From: Micropruina sp.
GTDB lineage: Bacteria; Actinomycetota; Actinomycetes; Propionibacteriales; Propionibacteriaceae
DNA length: 6,072 nt
Assembly: GCA_013693855.1 (NCBI GenBank)
Contig: CP059261.1
Span: 3,269,313-3,275,384, forward strand
Reading direction: 5' to 3'
Notes under the pieces: model-generated
The model's input: only the letters and a program-made list of their open reading frames with translations
What the model was told of the DNA's origin: nothing
Database searches by the model: none
Position numbers and translations under genes: made by a program
Shown: positions 5,121 through 6,072 of the stretch, in pieces
How the letters are laid out: each line of letters begins with the position of its first letter
Position numbering within the stretch: the stretch's first letter is position 1

Positions 5121-6072
5121 TGAGACTCCTGCGCCGGTACCTCCGGCCCTATCGCGGCGCGCTGACCATGGTCGTGCTGCTGCAACTGGTCGCGAACTCG
5201 GCGTCGCTGTACCTGCCCAACCTGAACGCCCACATCATCGATCTCGGGATCGCCCCCGGCGACACCGGCTACATCTGGCGCACCGGCGCCCTGATGCTGG
5301 TGGTCACCGTCGTCCAGGTGGCCGCCCAGATCGGCGCCACCTACTTCGGGGCGCGCGCCGCGCTCGGCTTCGGCCGGGACGTCCGCGCCGCGGTCTTCGA
5401 CCGGACGCTGCAGTTCGCGAGCCAGGAGATGGACCACTTCACCCCTCCCAGCCTGATCACCCGGACGACCAACGACGTCCAGCAGGTGCAGCAACTGGTG
5501 CTCATGAGCGCGCTGATGATCGTCTCGGCCCCGATCATGATGATCGGCGGCGTGTTCATGGCGCTGCGCGAGGACGTCGGGCTGTCCTGGCTGATCGCGC
5601 TCGCCGCGGCCGTGCTCGGCGCGATCATCGGCACCCTGGTCGTCCAGATGATGCCGCTGTTCAAGCTGCAGCAGACCCGGATCGACACCATCAACCGGGT
5701 GCTGCGCGAGCAGATCTCCGGCCTGCGGGTCGTCCGCGCGTTCATCGCCGAGGTCCGTGAGGCGGCCAGGTTCGACATGGCCAACGCCGAGCTCACCGAC
5801 ACCGCGACCCGGGTCGGCCGCCGGATGATGACGATGTTCCCGGCCGTGTTCTTCGTGATGAACCTGTCCACGATCGGGGTCATGTGGTTCGGCTCGTTCC
5901 GCGTCACCGGCGGCCAGATCACCGTTGGTCAGTTGATGGCGTTCGTCCAGTACCTGATGACGATCCTGATGAGTGTGATGATGTCGACGATGATGCTGAT
6001 GATCGCCCCGCGCGCGGCGGTCTCGGCGAACCGCATCGTCGAGGTCCTCGACACCGAGCCCAGCGTGGTGCC
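5114..6072 (+). CDS. ABC exporter half-transporter, transmembrane domain (3' partial)
   Basis: The frame is open from ATG 5114 to the window end; 319 residues are visible, with no stop. Starts at 5114 and 5120 are both possible (MLMRLLRRYLRPYRG). The first overlaps the tetR stop by 7 bases and the second as TGATG; neither has a strong Shine-Dalgarno sequence, so coupling is likely. The sequence is a type IV (type I exporter) ABC transmembrane domain with six predicted helices. The first spans about residues 15-40, two flank residue 135-185, and a very Met-rich last pair lies near 240-300. The family-typical segment LITRTTNDVQQVQQ (about residues 114-127) and a coupling region REQISGLRVVRAF (about 198-210) are visible. 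The ATP-binding domain would follow outside the window after IVEVLDTEPSVV. The protein sits in the plasma membrane and probably pairs with a second half-transporter encoded downstream. The substrate is unknown, perhaps a drug or lipid. Confidence 0.9.
   Translation, partial: MLMRLLRRYLRPYRGALTMVVLLQLVANSASLYLPNLNAHIIDLGIAPGDTGYIWRTGALMLVVTVVQVAAQIGATYFGARAALGFGRDVRAAVFDRTLQFASQEMDHFTPPSLITRTTNDVQQVQQLVLMSALMIVSAPIMMIGGVFMALREDVGLSWLIALAAAVLGAIIGTLVVQMMPLFKLQQTRIDTINRVLREQISGLRVVRAFIAEVREAARFDMANAELTDTATRVGRRMMTMFPAVFFVMNLSTIGVMWFGSFRVTGGQITVGQLMAFVQYLMTILMSVMMSTMMLMIAPRAAVSANRIVEVLDTEPSVV

Noticed and set aside
4400..5922. Minus-strand open frames opposite tetR and the ABC gene
   Set aside because: They are antisense to strong TetR and ABC-exporter matches, and their Thr/Ser/Ile-rich composition is a mirror effect.
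1..6072. CRISPR arrays, tRNA or rRNA genes, insertion sequences
   Set aside because: No direct repeats with spacers, no cloverleaf or rRNA-like segment, and no transposase or terminal inverted repeats were seen.

Overview
The window looks like a chromosomal segment of a high-GC Actinomycetota. Every coding frame is strongly G/C-rich at third positions. Three promoters place a TANNNT -10 element 6-7 nt before a start codon, the leaderless layout common in that phylum. The tandem Get3/ArsA-like genes and the TetR-ABC exporter pair also fit. Genus cannot be told from the sequence.

Layout. (1) 1-1720, plus strand: the 3' end of an ArsA/Get3-type ATPase (its C-terminal HSP20-like domain), a small protein of about 67 aa, and a complete ArsA/Get3-like ATPase with an intact deviant Walker A loop and its own HSP20-like C-terminus. 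ATGA overlap and tight spacing indicate one operon. (2) 1874-2962, plus strand: a MerR-type DNA-binding domain and coiled coil fused to a long HEAT-repeat array. (3) 4365-2910, minus strand: a HEAT-repeat protein with an unfamiliar C-terminal domain, convergent with the MerR-HEAT gene and overlapping its 3' end by 53 bp. As written its frame is broken. (4) 4488 to the window end, plus strand: a TetR repressor overlapping the start of an ABC exporter half-transporter that runs off the window.

The most interesting unit is the MerR-HEAT/HEAT pair. The HEAT arrays of regulator and neighbour look collinear and paralogous. The neighbour's promoter is a textbook MerR-type target: -35 TTGAAC, an abnormally long 19-bp spacer filled by a perfect 9-bp dyad (GAACCTCAC / GTGAGGTTC), and -10 TACGGT. 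I infer a dedicated circuit in which the MerR-HEAT protein controls the HEAT protein, perhaps reading the same partner or ligand through related HEAT surfaces. The function is unknown. The regulator has no cysteine, so thiolate metal or Fe-S sensing is unlikely.

The TetR gene has its own autoregulatory promoter: a 9-bp dyad (GTGAGTGAG / CTCACTCAC) lies between a -35-like TTGTGT and -10 TATGCT, followed by a leaderless GTG start. It probably represses itself and the exporter.

Three places look like single-base losses in C4/G4 runs (484-487, 3347-3350, 4339-4342). Restoring one base at each gives a natural C-terminus for the small protein, joins the HEAT protein to its C-terminal half, and joins its leaderless ATG to the HEAT frame. 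They could be assembly errors or genuine mutations; the repeated homopolymer context favours sequence error.
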